Source of the DNA: an uncultured Eubacteriales bacterium
GTDB lineage: Bacteria; Bacillota; Clostridia; Oscillospirales; Acutalibacteraceae
Direction: 5' to 3'
Assembly (NCBI GenBank): GCA_934643185.1
Contig: CAKUBN010000012.1
Coordinates: 1-48,700, forward strand
DNA: 48,700 bases
Shown: positions 48,567 through 48,700 of the stretch, piece after piece
Numbering within the stretch: the first letter of the stretch is position 1
How the letters are laid out: each line of letters begins with the position of its first letter
Notes under the pieces: model-generated
Databases searched by the model: none
The model's input: the letters and a program-made list of their open reading frames with translations, nothing else
What the model was told of the DNA's origin: nothing
Made by a program: the position numbers and the translations under genes

Positions 48567-48700
48567 ATGAGTATGTATATTTTGGATTCTACCGGCGCGG
48601 GCGTCAGCCCCTCCACCATCATCATCTGCGCAGTCATCGCGGCCATCTGCGTCTTCGCGGTCATCAGCTACCGCAAGAAATTAAAGAACGGCTGCTGCGG
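48567..48700 (+). CDS. FeoB-associated Cys-rich membrane protein (3' end outside window)
   Basis: The first 44 residues are seen: a short N-terminus (MSMYILDSTGAG), one membrane helix (IIICAVIAAICVFAVIS), a basic stretch (YRKKLKN) and the start of a cysteine cluster (GCCG). This is the layout of the small FeoB-associated Cys-rich proteins that accompany ferrous iron transporters, so feoA/feoB are expected just to the right. AAGGA lies before ATG 48567; ATG 48573 is an alternative. The upstream GTTAG-N6-CTAAC operator suggests repression by an iron-sensing regulator. Confidence 0.75.
   Translation, partial: MSMYILDSTGAGVSPSTIIICAVIAAICVFAVISYRKKLKNGCC

Overview
The window reads as chromosomal DNA of a low-oxygen Firmicute, most likely a gut clostridium of the Ruminococcaceae/Oscillospirales type. 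The supporting evidence is strong Shine-Dalgarno sites, sigma-A type promoters, a T-box leader, lipoprotein signal peptides, a class III (anaerobic) ribonucleotide reductase, a ferredoxin-domain aldo/keto reductase, many glycan and sugar genes, and fairly GC-rich, GC3-biased coding. The species assignment is inference. No phage, insertion sequence, rRNA or CRISPR array is visible. One tRNA (Val, GAC) is present.

Layout. 1-540: 3' end of an AT-richer sugar ABC permease. 778-853: tRNA-Val on the minus strand. 1204-8962: rightward housekeeping block with a membrane glycosyltransferase, single-chain purL, alr and an AGE-family sugar epimerase. 9027-13313: leftward block with a small lipoprotein, a GNAT and secA. 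13720-16486: a purine permease with a structured leader and a nucleotidyltransferase-like protein. 16537-19614: GH38 alpha-mannosidase (leftward). 19971-22676: a decaying locus with a broken solute-binding lipoprotein, a membrane sensor lacking an output domain, a MoxR fragment and a membrane-protein fragment. 22775-26379: ABC exporter half-transporter and an ADP-ribosylglycohydrolase-family protein. 26440-29887: a tryptophan T-box (specifier UGG) followed by trpXYZ, a tryptophan uptake ABC system. 30227-32949: leftward aldo/keto reductase, LysR and GNAT genes. 33110-37769: leftward operon of a fucose/arabinose-isomerase-like protein, a split transketolase and an FGGY kinase, facing a divergent LacI regulator (38053-39081). 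39229-42680: an ICMT-like membrane protein, a 26-residue peptide gene, a DUF6110 protein and a heavy-metal-type P-type ATPase. 43340-46111: nrdD-nrdG with an NrdR box. 46175-48388: an intracellular GH10 enzyme and a divergent AraC regulator. 48567-end: start of a FeoB-associated Cys-rich protein.

How genes work together. The isomerase, kinase and split transketolase look like one pathway: aldose to ketose, to ketose phosphate, then transfer of a two-carbon unit. This is the logic of the published D-apiose transketolase route, but the substrate is not shown here. The T-box couples uncharged tRNA-Trp to tryptophan import. nrdDG supplies dNTPs anaerobically.

The most unusual signal is a family of three intergenic elements of about 185-200 bp (9657-9850 minus, 29917-30101 plus, 42705-42900 plus). 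Each is a chain of the same five or six hairpins. Stem sequences differ between copies but stay paired, while certain loops and linkers are nearly invariant. Two copies end in an intrinsic terminator and all three lie just 3' of a co-oriented gene. This looks like a structured RNA or repeat family. A second cross-locus signal is a GTTAG-N6-CTAAC operator shared by the ICMT-like gene and the Feo-linked gene, suggesting a common (possibly DtxR-type, iron-responsive) regulator.
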